Source of the DNA: Agrobacterium larrymoorei
GTDB lineage: Bacteria; Pseudomonadota; Alphaproteobacteria; Rhizobiales; Rhizobiaceae
Direction: 5' to 3'
Assembly (NCBI RefSeq): GCF_030819275.1
Contig: NZ_JAUTBL010000001.1
Coordinates: 1,483,501 to 1,547,500, forward strand
Length of the DNA stretch: 64,000 nucleotides
The first letter of the stretch is position 1; the number at the start of each line of letters is the position of its first letter. The position numbers and the translations under genes are program-made. Shown here one piece after another: positions 33,167-42,471 of the stretch. The notes under the pieces were generated by a model. That model saw only the letters and a list, made by a program, of their open reading frames with translations. It ran no database searches and was not told where the DNA came from.

Positions 33167-33942
33167 TGCTTTCCGCGCGCAACCTAAGCTGGACAACGGG
33201 CGGTATCGACATCGTCAATAACATCAGCCTCGATCTTTCTGCTGGTGAATTTCTTGGCATCGTCGGGCCCAACGGATCTGGCAAGACGAGCCTCATGGCT
33301 ATGCTTTCGGGCCTGAGAAAACCGCGCTCCGGCGAGGTCTTGCTGGACGGTAAGTCGATGAACCTTTTCCAGCGTCGTGATGTGGCGCGCCAGATCGCGC
33401 TTGTCGAGCAGCAGGCTGAGACACAGGAGCGCATCAATGCTCGCCAGGCGGTGGAGCTTGGCCGCATTCCGCATAAGGGCGCCCTGTCTCCTTGGTCCCC
33501 TGAAGATGACGAGATTGTCGATCAGGCGTTGCGTGACGTCGATATGGAGGGTTTCGGGAGGCGCATGTGGCACACGCTTTCTGGCGGAGAGCGTCAACGT
33601 CTGCATATTGCCCGTGCTTTGGCACAGCAGCCGAAGATCCTGCTCCTGGACGAGCCGACCAATCATCTCGACATCGGCCACCAGATCGCACTTCTGCATC
33701 TGGTTCGCCAGCAGAGGTTAACCGTCGTTGCCGCTTTGCATGATCTCAATCACGCGGCGATGTTCTGTGACCGGATCGCTGTGCTCAAGGCGGGAGCGCT
33801 CGTTGCGATGGGTAGGCCCTGCAAGGTCCTGACCCCGGAACTCATCTTCGATGTGTTTGGCGTTCATGTCGATGTGGAACGAGAAAGCGAGGATGCCTGC
33901 CATATCCGCTATCGCGCCCCGGTCATGATCGAAACCCAATAA
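33166..33942 (+). CDS. BtuD-like ABC transporter ATP-binding protein
   Basis: The 258-residue product has Walker A GPNGSGKTS, signature LSGGERQRLHIARAL and Walker B KILLLDEPTNHLD followed by HDLNHAAMFCDR. It belongs to the FepC/BtuD family and powers the upstream permease. The start overlaps the permease stop. The pseudoazurin gene follows after 10 bases on the same strand. Confidence 0.9.
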   Translation: MLSARNLSWTTGGIDIVNNISLDLSAGEFLGIVGPNGSGKTSLMAMLSGLRKPRSGEVLLDGKSMNLFQRRDVARQIALVEQQAETQERINARQAVELGRIPHKGALSPWSPEDDEIVDQALRDVDMEGFGRRMWHTLSGGERQRLHIARALAQQPKILLLDEPTNHLDIGHQIALLHLVRQQRLTVVAALHDLNHAAMFCDRIAVLKAGALVAMGRPCKVLTPELIFDVFGVHVDVERESEDACHIRYRAPVMIETQ

Positions 33943-33952
33943 GGATATCACG

Positions 33953-34408
33953 ATGAAATTGCTTCTCTCCATTGCTACGGCTGTCGTCATTTTGTCGATG
34001 AGTGCGGCTCTTTCCTTGGCGGAGACCGTCGAGGTCAGGATGCTCAATCAGGGTGAGAAGGGCTCAATGGTCTTCGAACCTGACTATCTTCACCTCCAGC
34101 CCGGCGACACGGTAAAGTTCATCGCAACGCATAAGAGCCACAATGCCGCGACCATCGACGGCATGGTGCCGGAGGGCACGAAGGGGTTCAAGGGCAAGAT
34201 CAACGAGGAAATTGAAGTCACTTTCGAACGGGACGGCTTCTACGGCATCAAATGCTCACCGCATTTCGGTATGGGCATGGTCATGTTGATCAAGGTGGGC
34301 GAGACCAGTCTGCCGGAAAGCTATAGAAGTGTGGCCGTTCCCGCCCGCGCCAAGCCGCGACTCGATGCTCTCTTCGCCGAGGCCGAGGCGGACCAGGGTA
34401 AACCTTGA
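33953..34408 (+). CDS. Pseudoazurin (periplasmic blue copper protein)
   Basis: The 151-residue product has a signal peptide (residues 1-23, ending SLA) and a cupredoxin fold with the type 1 copper ligands H63 (KSHN), C101, H104 and M109 (CSPHFGMGM). Pseudoazurins carry electrons, usually to copper nitrite reductase, but no denitrification gene is in the window. It lies 10 bases after the importer ATPase, so it is read from the cobalamin-controlled operon. Length is normal for a family member with a C-terminal tail. Confidence 0.92.
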   Translation: MKLLLSIATAVVILSMSAALSLAETVEVRMLNQGEKGSMVFEPDYLHLQPGDTVKFIATHKSHNAATIDGMVPEGTKGFKGKINEEIEVTFERDGFYGIKCSPHFGMGMVMLIKVGETSLPESYRSVAVPARAKPRLDALFAEAEADQGKP

Positions 34409-34424
34409 GCACGAGATAGGGATC

Positions 34425-34450
34425 AGGCGCACTTTTCAGAGGCGCCTTTG
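34425..34450 (+). terminator. Possible terminator after the pseudoazurin gene
   Basis: Stem AGGCGC/GCGCCT with an 11-base loop, followed by only TTG; a weak candidate, 17 bases after the stop. Confidence 0.4.
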
Positions 34451-34599
34451 TGCGAAAGTCCGCTTTACGATCTTGAAGCGGAAGGCGCTCATCCTACATC
34501 TCCATCAACCCGCTGGTCCGGGCCCCTCTGGTGAAAGTCCCGGCGCTTTCACGATGTCGGACCGTTTCCGACACCGCGCCGAGACTAAGAGGTCCGTTC

Positions 34600-34911
34600 A
34601 TGCTTTCCGATATCGCCGCATGGTTCATTACGCTGCTCGTCGTCGATCCGCTTCAAGCCGAAATGCGCGAACAGCTCGATCGTGCAAACGCATCCACTGA
34701 AATCATCCAGCAATCGCAGCGATGCGTCGCAGGCCAGGCGCCGCAGCTTCTCAACCGCGCCGGCGAAGACCCGGCCTGGGCGATCGCCACCGTTGTCGGT
34801 TTTACCTTCGGCTGGACGTCACCGGCGCAATTGCTGGATAAGGGCGATCCGAACTGCGCAGCCGTTCTTGGCTTGCTGCAGGGCGGCGATGAAGGGGAGA
34901 CGGAGGTCTAA
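34600..34911 (+). CDS. Small conserved protein with N-terminal membrane segment
   Basis: The 103-residue product begins MLSDIAAWFITLLVVDPLQA, a hydrophobic segment that could be an anchor or uncleaved signal, then a helix rich in Glu, Arg and Gln, and a C-terminal part with GFTFGWTSPAQLLDKGDPNC. There are two cysteines (in SQRCV and PNCAA). AGAGG precedes the ATG at 34600. No family is recognised. Confidence 0.6.
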   Translation: MLSDIAAWFITLLVVDPLQAEMREQLDRANASTEIIQQSQRCVAGQAPQLLNRAGEDPAWAIATVVGFTFGWTSPAQLLDKGDPNCAAVLGLLQGGDEGETEV

Positions 34912-34922
34912 GCTCCTACGCC

Positions 34923-35942
34923 TCAGACATTTTCGTTGCGCCAGCCCCGGTACCATTCAACAAAATGCTGGACGCCTGTTTCAACCGACGTTTCCGGCGC
35001 ATAGCCTGTGAGCGCTCGCAGCAGATCCGGCGAGGCATAGGTACGCGGCACGTCACCCTGTTGCATGGGCAGCATGTTGCGGATGGCCTTCTGGCCGAGA
35101 ACAGTCTCCACCGTTTCGACGAAGCGCATCAACTCAACAGGTTGGCCACCGCCAATATTGACCACACGGAACGGTGCATGTTTCGACAGCGTATCGGTCA
35201 CACCCTCTTCGGTGACGCGATTGTCTTCCGAAGGTGCTATGTGGCTGAGGCGGATGATGCCTTCCACCAGATCGTCGATATAGGTGAAATCGCGGCTCAT
35301 CTTGCCTTCGCCGTAAATATCGATCGGCTGACCCTTGAGGATGGCATCGACGAATTTGAAGAGCGCCATGTCGGGTCGGCCATAGGGACCGTATACCGTG
35401 AAAAAGCGGAAAGCCGTCGTCGGCACCTTATGCAGATGCGCATAACTATGCGCCATCAGTTCCATGGACTTCTTGGTGGCCGCATAGATCGTCATCGGCT
35501 CATCGGCACGGTCACTCTCGGCAAAGCAGGGCACCTTCTCATTCGATCCGTAGATCGAGGAGGTCGAGGCGAGCAGGAGATGCTTTGGCTGAAGATTTTT
35601 CGCCAGCTCCAGAATATTCCACGAGCCGATGAGGTTGGAGTTCACATAGTCCTCCGGGCACTCGATGCTGTAGCGAACGCCCGCCTGCGCCGCGAGATGG
35701 ATGATCACCTCCGGCTCGGCGAGGTCGGCTGCGCGGTTCAGCGCATCGGCATCTTCCAGCATGCCGATTTCAGCCTTGAAGCCGTTCGAACGCGCAAGGA
35801 TCGCGTGCCGCTTTTCCTTCAGCGCAACATCGTAATATTGCGTCATCCCATCGAAGCCGACGACGAAGTGACCATCGTTCAGCAACCGCTTGGCGAGATG
35901 AAAGCCGATGAAACCCGCCGTTCCGGTAATCAGATAACGCAT
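34923..35942 (-). CDS. lpsL: UDP-glucuronate 4-epimerase-type NAD-dependent epimerase
   Basis: The 339-residue product starts [20 protein letters not shown], the NAD-binding Rossmann motif, and has the catalytic Tyr-Lys pair in YAATKKS. With ugd beside it on the same strand, it resembles LpsL, which turns UDP-glucuronate into UDP-galacturonate for lipopolysaccharide and exopolysaccharide. The ATG at 35942 was chosen because the family begins at MRYLITG. ugd precedes it by 19 bases, supporting one operon. Confidence 0.87.
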   Translation of the reverse strand: MRYLITGTAGFIGFHLAKRLLNDGHFVVGFDGMTQYYDVALKEKRHAILARSNGFKAEIGMLEDADALNRAADLAEPEVIIHLAAQAGVRYSIECPEDYVNSNLIGSWNILELAKNLQPKHLLLASTSSIYGSNEKVPCFAESDRADEPMTIYAATKKSMELMAHSYAHLHKVPTTAFRFFTVYGPYGRPDMALFKFVDAILKGQPIDIYGEGKMSRDFTYIDDLVEGIIRLSHIAPSEDNRVTEEGVTDTLSKHAPFRVVNIGGGQPVELMRFVETVETVLGQKAIRNMLPMQQGDVPRTYASPDLLRALTGYAPETSVETGVQHFVEWYRGWRNENV

Positions 35943-35961
35943 GGGATGTGCAGACCTTCCG

Positions 35962-37272
35962 TTACTGTTCCGAGCGACCGATGCTCGAATAGGAGAAGCC
36001 ATGGGCTGTGACTTCGTCGGCGCGATAGATGTTGCGCAGGTCGACGAGGACAGGGCTCTTCATGATGCTTTTGAGACGGGCGAGATCGAGCGCGCGGAAC
36101 TGATTCCATTCGGTCACGATCACCAGCGCTTCGGCATCCTGCGCGGCCTCGTAGGGACCCTGGGCATAATCGATGCCCTCGATGAGCGGCTTGGCGTTCG
36201 CCATGCCTTCCGGATCGTAGGCTGTGACTTTAGCGCCGGCATCCTGCAATGTCTGGATGACAGTGATCGCCGGGCTGTCGCGCATGTCGTCGGTATTCGG
36301 CTTGAAGGTCAATCCGAGAACGGCCACCTTCTTGCCGCGGATATCGCCGCCAGCGGCTGCGATCACCTTGCGGCCCATGGCGCGCTTGCGATTGTCGTTG
36401 ACGGAAATCGTTGCCTCGATCAGACGAACCGGGCTGTCATAATCCTGCGCCGTCTTGGCGAGCGCCAGCGTATCCTTGGGGAAGCAGGAACCGCCATAAC
36501 CCGGGCCTGCATGCAGGAATTTCGAGCCGATACGGCCATCGAGCCCGATACCGCGAGAGACGTCCTGCACATCGCCACCCACCTTTTCGCACAGATCGGC
36601 GATCTCGTTGATGAAGGTAATCTTCATCGCCAGGAAGGCGTTGGCGGCGTATTTGATCAGTTCGGAGGTGCGCCGCGTGGTGAAGAGCAGCGGCGACTGG
36701 TTGAGATAGAGTGGACGGTAAACTTCCGTCATCACCGGACGTGCGCGCTCGTCGGAAAGACCGACAACGATGCGGTCGGGACGCTTGAAGTCGTCGATGG
36801 CAGCACCTTCGCGCAGAAACTCCGGGTTGGATACGACAGCAAAATCTGCTGTCGGATTTTCCTCATGGATGATGCGCTCTACCTCGTCACCGGTGCCGAC
36901 TGGCACGGTGGACTTGGTGACGATGACGGTAAAGCCGGTGATGGCGGCTGCGATTTCTTTTGCTGCGGCATAAACGTATCCAAGGTCGGCATGGCCGTCA
37001 CCGCGGCGCGATGGCGTGCCGACGGCGATGAACACGACATCCGCATCTGCCACAGCCGTTTTCAGTTCAGTGGTGAAGCTCAGGCGACCGGCCTTGGCAT
37101 TGGTGGAAACGATGACATCGAGACCAGGCTCAAAAATCGGAATCTGGCCGTTCTTCAGCGCCTCGATCTTTTCCGGCATCTTGTCGACGCAGATCACGTC
37201 ATGGCCGAAATCCGCAAAGCAGGCGCCAGACACCAGGCCGACATAACCGGAGCCGATCATCACAATACGCAT
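35962..37272 (-). CDS. ugd: UDP-glucose 6-dehydrogenase
   Basis: The 436-residue product has the N-terminal NAD-binding motif [17 protein letters not shown] and the active-site block [16 protein letters not shown] with catalytic Cys. It oxidises UDP-glucose to UDP-glucuronate with NAD, feeding the adjacent epimerase. Length is normal for the Rhizobium RkpK/ExoA-type enzyme. Confidence 0.95.
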   Translation of the reverse strand: MRIVMIGSGYVGLVSGACFADFGHDVICVDKMPEKIEALKNGQIPIFEPGLDVIVSTNAKAGRLSFTTELKTAVADADVVFIAVGTPSRRGDGHADLGYVYAAAKEIAAAITGFTVIVTKSTVPVGTGDEVERIIHEENPTADFAVVSNPEFLREGAAIDDFKRPDRIVVGLSDERARPVMTEVYRPLYLNQSPLLFTTRRTSELIKYAANAFLAMKITFINEIADLCEKVGGDVQDVSRGIGLDGRIGSKFLHAGPGYGGSCFPKDTLALAKTAQDYDSPVRLIEATISVNDNRKRAMGRKVIAAAGGDIRGKKVAVLGLTFKPNTDDMRDSPAITVIQTLQDAGAKVTAYDPEGMANAKPLIEGIDYAQGPYEAAQDAEALVIVTEWNQFRALDLARLKSIMKSPVLVDLRNIYRADEVTAHGFSYSSIGRSEQ

Positions 37273-37485
37273 TGAACAACCTTTCAGGGTGCGGGGCGGT
37301 CAAGCCCTTCCACAACTTCGATATCGTTTCTGGAGTTGGTATCTATCCGCCTTCGTTCCCAAGTCCAAGCTTACAGAGCGTATTCAAGTGTAATTTCAAA
37401 ATTTTGTTGCAAATGAATCAAACCAGACGACCCTTCCAGCCATTCAGTGTTAGACTTCCCAGTACCTCCATTCCGCAGGCATTCG

Positions 37486-38700
37486 ATGACCGAAAACAAT
37501 ACCCTTCAGGAAATCGCTTTCTGGCTTTCTCGACAGGGCTACGAAGGCACGCCGGAGGAGGAGCTTCTCGCTGGATTTTGCGAACGCTGCAACGCGGCTG
37601 GTATCGCCATTTCCTCGGCTTTGATCCTGATGGACACGCTCCATCCGGATTTCGAGGGGCATGCGTTTCAGTGGGATAGCCGCGATGCCGTCGACCCGTC
37701 CAGCGTCTATGACTTCACCGATGAGGGTAAAGCGCGTGAGGCGTGGGAGAGTTCGGTATTCTTCCATCTTCTGAAAGAGGATGCCGAGGAAATCCGGCAC
37801 CGATTGTTCCTCAATGAGGAGGCGAGCTTCTACAAGCTGGATGAACTGCGCAATGCCGGCCATACGGACTACATTGCGTCCATCCATCGCTTCACGGAAC
37901 GCGGCAGCATCGGGGAAATGAGTGCCTTTTATTCCCGCTGGCTCACCCGGCAGCCGGAGGGCTTTCATGACGATGAGCTGGCCGCACTGCGCATGCTGCT
38001 GCCGACGCTTGCGCTAGCAGTGAAGACGGCGTGCTGCATGCGCATCATCGAAACGATTACGGATGTCTATCTTGGCCGGGATGCCGGTCGCAAGGTGATG
38101 AGTGGCACGATCACAAGAGGAGAAGTCGAGCGGATCGAAGCGGTCCTGTGGTTTTCCGATCTTCGAGATTTTACCGGCATCTCAGACCGGGCGAAGCCAG
38201 ACCAGATTATTCCTTTTCTCAATGACTATGCCAGTCTTGTCATCGATGCGATCCATGCGCATGGCGGCAGCGTGCTAAAGCTGATCGGAGACGGCGTTCT
38301 GGCGATCTTTCGAACAGGCAATCGGCAGGATGATTGCGCCGCGGCACTTGCCGCGGAAATGACGATGCGGACGCGCCTTTCCGTTCTAAACCACGAGCGT
38401 CAAGCGAAAGACCTTCCCGCCACCGATGTTTATCTCGGATTGCATGTCGGCGAGGTCTTTTATGGCAATATTGGGAGTCGAAGCAGGCTGGATTTCACCG
38501 TGGTCGGCCCGGCGGTCAATATGGTCAGCCGCATCGGAGGTCTCTGCGCTTCCGTAGATCGCGATACGGTGATGTCGAGGGATTTTGTCGCCACCTGCCC
38601 TGAGGAGATGCAGGCGCTGATGGTCTCGCTTGGACGATATGCCTTGCGCGGCTTCGCGAGGGCGCATGAGCTTTTCACCATTGATCCCGAACTCTCTTGA
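37486..38700 (+). CDS. Class III adenylate/guanylate cyclase
   Basis: The 404-residue product has a unique N-terminal half of about 200 residues, without membrane segments, and a C-terminal class III catalytic domain (about residues 220-395). Metal-binding Asp residues lie in LWFSDLRDFTGIS and LIGDGVLAIF; TVVGPAVNMVSRI matches the catalytic strand-helix. It makes cAMP or cGMP. Rhizobia carry many such single-gene cyclases. The ATG at 37486 is chosen because homologous sequence seems to start there; no strong Shine-Dalgarno is seen. Confidence 0.88.
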   Translation: MTENNTLQEIAFWLSRQGYEGTPEEELLAGFCERCNAAGIAISSALILMDTLHPDFEGHAFQWDSRDAVDPSSVYDFTDEGKAREAWESSVFFHLLKEDAEEIRHRLFLNEEASFYKLDELRNAGHTDYIASIHRFTERGSIGEMSAFYSRWLTRQPEGFHDDELAALRMLLPTLALAVKTACCMRIIETITDVYLGRDAGRKVMSGTITRGEVERIEAVLWFSDLRDFTGISDRAKPDQIIPFLNDYASLVIDAIHAHGGSVLKLIGDGVLAIFRTGNRQDDCAAALAAEMTMRTRLSVLNHERQAKDLPATDVYLGLHVGEVFYGNIGSRSRLDFTVVGPAVNMVSRIGGLCASVDRDTVMSRDFVATCPEEMQALMVSLGRYALRGFARAHELFTIDPELS

Positions 38701-38894
38701 TAATGCACGAGCATATGACCGTTGCGGAAATGCCAAGGATACCATTTTTATGCATTTTCGTCTTGTGACCACGCAGCATGAGGCGTAGCCCTTGTAGTGA
38801 GGAGCCATCCACAATCCTGATCTGACGCGCATTCCATCGTGAGCGCAGACTGGCTCTGCCGTGTCTTTGCCCATTCCAGTTCGGATTGTTCGCC

Positions 38895-39782
38895 ATGCAA
38901 AAAGGTTTTCTTCTCGGACTGCTCGCTTACGCCAGCTTTTCCTGGGGAGACGCCACCATCAAGTCGCTCGGCACGCAGGTTACAGTTTTTGAAATAGGCT
39001 TCTTCAGCATCCTGTCCTCCGCAGCCATCATTTTCTTCACCAAACCGCGGGAAGAGCGCTGGCGCGAGTTCTGGCGCATGAGTAGGCCGTTTGCCGTGCA
39101 TGGGCGCGCAATCTCCGGCCTGCTTGCCGGTATTCTCGGCATTTACGCCTTCACCACGCTGCCTTTGGCGGAAGCCTATGCGCTGATATTTCTATCGCCC
39201 CTGTTCGTGACCATCCTATCGGCCGTGGTGTTGAAGGAAGACATCGGGCTCTGGCGCTGGTCTGCCGTCTTTGCTGGCATCATCGGCGTGTTTCTCGTCG
39301 TGCGACCTGGCTTCAAGGCTCTGGAGCTCGGCCATCTGGCGGCGGTGGGTGTCGCTTTTCTGGCGGCGATGACGATCGTTATTTTGCGTTCGCTTGCCGG
39401 GCGCGAAAAGCGCACCTCGATCATGGGCGTTCTGCTCGTCTACGGCCTTACTTTCAACGGCCTTTTGGCCATTCCCTATTTTCACGTTCCGACCTTTCAT
39501 CAGGTTGGCGCCTTTATCGTGATCGGCATTTGCACGGCGGTCGGCCAGATCACGTTGCTGACAGCAACGAAGATCGCGCCTGCCAGCCAGATCGCGCCGT
39601 CACACTATTCGCAGATACTTTGGGCCGTCGGGATCGGCGCTTTCTTCTTTGGAGAGTATCCGGACACGCTCGCAGTGTTCGGGCTAATCGTCATTGCCAG
39701 TGCCGGGCTCCTGACGATGATGCGAGAAAAGATCCGGCTCGGGACCGTGCGCTGGAACCCGTTTTTTCGCAATCGCCTGTAA
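38895..39782 (+). CDS. DMT-superfamily (EamA) transporter
   Basis: The 295-residue product has ten predicted membrane helices in two EamA repeats, including LPLAEAYALIFLSPLFVTIL and APASQIAPSHYSQILWAVGI. Such proteins export or import metabolites such as amino acids or S-adenosylmethionine. The substrate is not evident. It starts with ATG at 38895, although a TTG lies three codons upstream. It converges with the LysR gene. Confidence 0.85.
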   Translation: MQKGFLLGLLAYASFSWGDATIKSLGTQVTVFEIGFFSILSSAAIIFFTKPREERWREFWRMSRPFAVHGRAISGLLAGILGIYAFTTLPLAEAYALIFLSPLFVTILSAVVLKEDIGLWRWSAVFAGIIGVFLVVRPGFKALELGHLAAVGVAFLAAMTIVILRSLAGREKRTSIMGVLLVYGLTFNGLLAIPYFHVPTFHQVGAFIVIGICTAVGQITLLTATKIAPASQIAPSHYSQILWAVGIGAFFFGEYPDTLAVFGLIVIASAGLLTMMREKIRLGTVRWNPFFRNRL

Positions 39783-39809
39783 CGATGCCGGCTTGAGGAT
39801 GTTCGGGCG

Positions 39810-40712
39810 TTATGGTGGCTTCCCGACCTGCTCCAAAAGCCAGGTCTGGAATGCCCGAGCGAGAACATTGTCCTGGCGCCCCTCGGGAAGTGCGATATGG
39901 TAGCTCTTGTCGGTCTTGAGCGGCACATCGAAAACCACAACAAGCTGGCCCGATGCCAATTCTGCCTCGATCAGATATTTGGGCAGAAGCGCGAAACCGA
40001 GGCCGCTGACGGCTGCTTCGATCAACATCGAGAACTGGTCGAAACGGCTCCCCCTGTAGGCGCCGTCTGACGAGATGCCGTTCATCTCGAACCAGTCCGT
40101 CCACAGCTTTGGGCGCGTCGTCACGTGGAGGAGGGGGCTCGTCAGGAGATCTGCATGGTTCGCTGGGGCATATCTCGAAAGCATCGATCCTGCCGCGACC
40201 GGAACGATGACCTCGTTGCAAAGAAACGTGCAGGTGCCACGCGCCCAGACGGGTTGACCATAGTGAATTGCGATATCGAAGCTCTCTTCGTCGAAATCGA
40301 AAGGCTGGGATCGCGATCCAACGGTCAGGACTGTTTCCGGGTAGAGTGCCATGAACTTGTGCAGGCGCGGTGTCAGCCAGCGGCTGCCGAATGTGGGCAA
40401 TGTGGCGATGGACAGCGAGGCGCTGGAGGTGCCAGCGGTGACGGCGCGCACCATCAGTTGCTCGGACTGATGCAAGAGCTTCTGCACATCGGGCAGGAAC
40501 TTGCGCCCCGCATCGGAAAGCACCACCCGCCGCCGAATGCGTTCGAAGAGCAGCATACCGGTTTGCGCCTCGAGATCGCTGATCTGGCGACTGACAGCGC
40601 TTTGCGTCAGGTTCAGTTCTTCCGCCGCACGGGTGAAATTGCCGTGTCTTGCAGCGCATTCGAAAGCTTGCAACGTGACGATATCGGGTACCAGCCGTCT
40701 GCGCGTATCCAT
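39810..40712 (-). CDS. LysR-family regulator (GcvA-like)
   Basis: The 300-residue product begins with a LysR helix-turn-helix (LQAFECAARHGNFTRAAEEL, then LTQSAVSRQISDLE) followed by a substrate-binding domain (about residues 92-295). It is divergent from the aldehyde dehydrogenase gene across 168 bases, so it probably controls lysine/aminoadipate catabolism. The inducer is unknown. Confidence 0.88.
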   Translation of the reverse strand: MDTRRRLVPDIVTLQAFECAARHGNFTRAAEELNLTQSAVSRQISDLEAQTGMLLFERIRRRVVLSDAGRKFLPDVQKLLHQSEQLMVRAVTAGTSSASLSIATLPTFGSRWLTPRLHKFMALYPETVLTVGSRSQPFDFDEESFDIAIHYGQPVWARGTCTFLCNEVIVPVAAGSMLSRYAPANHADLLTSPLLHVTTRPKLWTDWFEMNGISSDGAYRGSRFDQFSMLIEAAVSGLGFALLPKYLIEAELASGQLVVVFDVPLKTDKSYHIALPEGRQDNVLARAFQTWLLEQVGKPP

Positions 40713-40747
40713 TCCTGCCTCGCATCAACACACCCGCTTTCCTCATT

Positions 40748-40802
40748 TGAAATGGGCGGTTCCAGACGTATATGATCTGGAAAGAGAATGAAATGGGTGG
40801 TT
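40748..40802. promoter_or_regulatory. Direct repeats between LysR and aldehyde dehydrogenase genes
   Basis: TGAAATGGGCGGTT at 40748-40761 recurs as TGAAATGGGTGGTT at 40789-40802 (13 of 14 identical), 41 bases apart, close to four helical turns. Position and phasing suit binding of a regulator dimer pair on one DNA face. Confidence 0.5.
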
Positions 40803-40880
40803 TGCCATCCGAGCCAATGCGTTGAGCCATCGCTTGCATGCTGCGAGACGACGTGGCGAAATCCTTGAAGGAGCCAGAAT

Positions 40881-42407
40881 ATGACCGCAATCAAAGTCGA
40901 CGTCGTCAAAGAAGCCGCCGCACTTCTTTCAAAGATGGGCGTTTCGTCCGCACTCTATCAGGGCGGCGACATGGCCTCCTTCAGCCCTGTCACCGGCGAA
41001 CAGGTGGCAAGTCTCAAGACCGTTTCCCCCTCTGAGGTGGCAGACATCGTTGAGAAGGCGGATGTCGCGTTTCGGGCATGGCGTCTTGTTCCGGCACCCC
41101 GGCGCGGCGAGCTGATCCGGCTTTTGGGCGAGGAGCTGCGTGCCTTCAAGACGGATCTCGGTCGCCTCGTCTCGCTCGAAGCGGGCAAGATTCCCTCCGA
41201 AGGCCTTGGCGAAGTACAGGAAATGATCGACATCTGCGATTTCGCCGTCGGCCTTTCGCGCCAGCTCTACGGCCTGACGATTGCGACGGAACGCCCCGGC
41301 CACCGCATGATGGAAACCTGGCATCCACTCGGCGTCGTCGGCGTGATCTCTGCGTTCAACTTCCCCGTTGCGGTCTGGTCCTGGAATGCGGCTCTTGCCA
41401 TCGTCTGCGGCAACTCCGTCGTTTGGAAGCCTTCGGAAAAGACGCCGCTGACGGCTCTCGCCGTGCAGGGTATTTTCGAGCGCGCGGTCGCCCGCTTTGG
41501 CGATGCGCCGGAAGGCCTCAGCCAACTCATCATCGGCGATCGCGCCGTGGGCGAAGCACTTGTCGATCACCCGAAAGTTCCGCTGGTGTCTGCGACGGGC
41601 TCAACGCGCATGGGCCGCGATGTCGGCCCGCGTCTTGCCAAGCGCTTTGCCCGCGCCATCCTCGAACTTGGCGGCAACAATGCCGGTATCGTCTGCCCAT
41701 CGGCAGATCTCGACATGGCGTTGCGCGCCATCGCTTTCGGTGCCATGGGAACGGCTGGCCAGCGCTGCACGACCTTACGCCGCCTCTTCGTGCATGACAG
41801 CGTCTACGACCAGCTCGTGCCGCGTCTGAAGAAGGCCTATGCCTCGGTCTCCGTCGGCAATCCGCTGGAAACCACCGCACTGGTCGGCCCGCTGGTCGAT
41901 AAGGCCGCATTCGACGGCATGCAGAAGGCGCTCGCCGAGGCGAAGGCGCATGGTGGCGTGGTCGCCGGTGGCGAGCGCGTCGATACCGGTGCTGCCAACG
42001 GCTATTATGTAAAGCCCGCACTTGTGGAAATGCCCAAGCAGGTCGGTCCGGTTCTTGAAGAAACCTTCGCGCCTATCCTCTATGTGATGAAGTATTCTGA
42101 TCTGGATTCTGCGATCGAGGAGCATAACGCCGTTGCAGCCGGTCTTTCGTCCTCCATCTTCACGAAGGACCTTCAGGAGGCCGAACGTTTTCTGGCCGCC
42201 GATGGGTCGGACTGCGGTATCGCCAACGTCAATATCGGCACCTCGGGTGCTGAAATTGGCGGCGCATTCGGCGGTGAAAAGGAAACCGGCGGCGGCCGTG
42301 AATCCGGTTCAGACTCCTGGAAGGCCTATATGCGCCGCGCCACCAATACGGTGAACTACTCTAAGGCGCTGCCTCTGGCGCAGGGCGTGTCGTTTGACAT
42401 CGAGTGA
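40881..42407 (+). CDS. L-2-aminoadipate 6-semialdehyde dehydrogenase
   Basis: The 508-residue product is an ALDH7-type aldehyde dehydrogenase. LELGGNNAGIV holds the catalytic Glu region and GTAGQRCTTLRRL the catalytic Cys; the long NIGTSGAEIGGAFGGEKETG block is typical of the aminoadipate-semialdehyde/piperideine-6-carboxylate group. It oxidises the semialdehyde to 2-aminoadipate in lysine breakdown. AAGGAG precedes the ATG. A shared terminator separates it from the convergent putA gene. Confidence 0.9.
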   Translation: MTAIKVDVVKEAAALLSKMGVSSALYQGGDMASFSPVTGEQVASLKTVSPSEVADIVEKADVAFRAWRLVPAPRRGELIRLLGEELRAFKTDLGRLVSLEAGKIPSEGLGEVQEMIDICDFAVGLSRQLYGLTIATERPGHRMMETWHPLGVVGVISAFNFPVAVWSWNAALAIVCGNSVVWKPSEKTPLTALAVQGIFERAVARFGDAPEGLSQLIIGDRAVGEALVDHPKVPLVSATGSTRMGRDVGPRLAKRFARAILELGGNNAGIVCPSADLDMALRAIAFGAMGTAGQRCTTLRRLFVHDSVYDQLVPRLKKAYASVSVGNPLETTALVGPLVDKAAFDGMQKALAEAKAHGGVVAGGERVDTGAANGYYVKPALVEMPKQVGPVLEETFAPILYVMKYSDLDSAIEEHNAVAAGLSSSIFTKDLQEAERFLAADGSDCGIANVNIGTSGAEIGGAFGGEKETGGGRESGSDSWKAYMRRATNTVNYSKALPLAQGVSFDIE

Positions 42408-42436
42408 AAATCACCCGATTTAACATGACATGGATG

Positions 42437-42468
42437 GGCTGGCAGGGACGTGTCCTGCCAGCCTTTTT
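42437..42468 (+). terminator. Terminator after the aldehyde dehydrogenase gene
   Basis: Arms GGCTGGCAGG and CCTGCCAGCC form a near-perfect stem with a short loop, followed by TTTTT; 29 bases after the stop. It may also serve putA from the other side. Confidence 0.85.
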
Positions 42469-42471
42469 CGT

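Noticed and set aside
35941..37275. 444-codon plus-strand frame opposite ugd
   Set aside because: Shadow of ugd, no start signal, no family.
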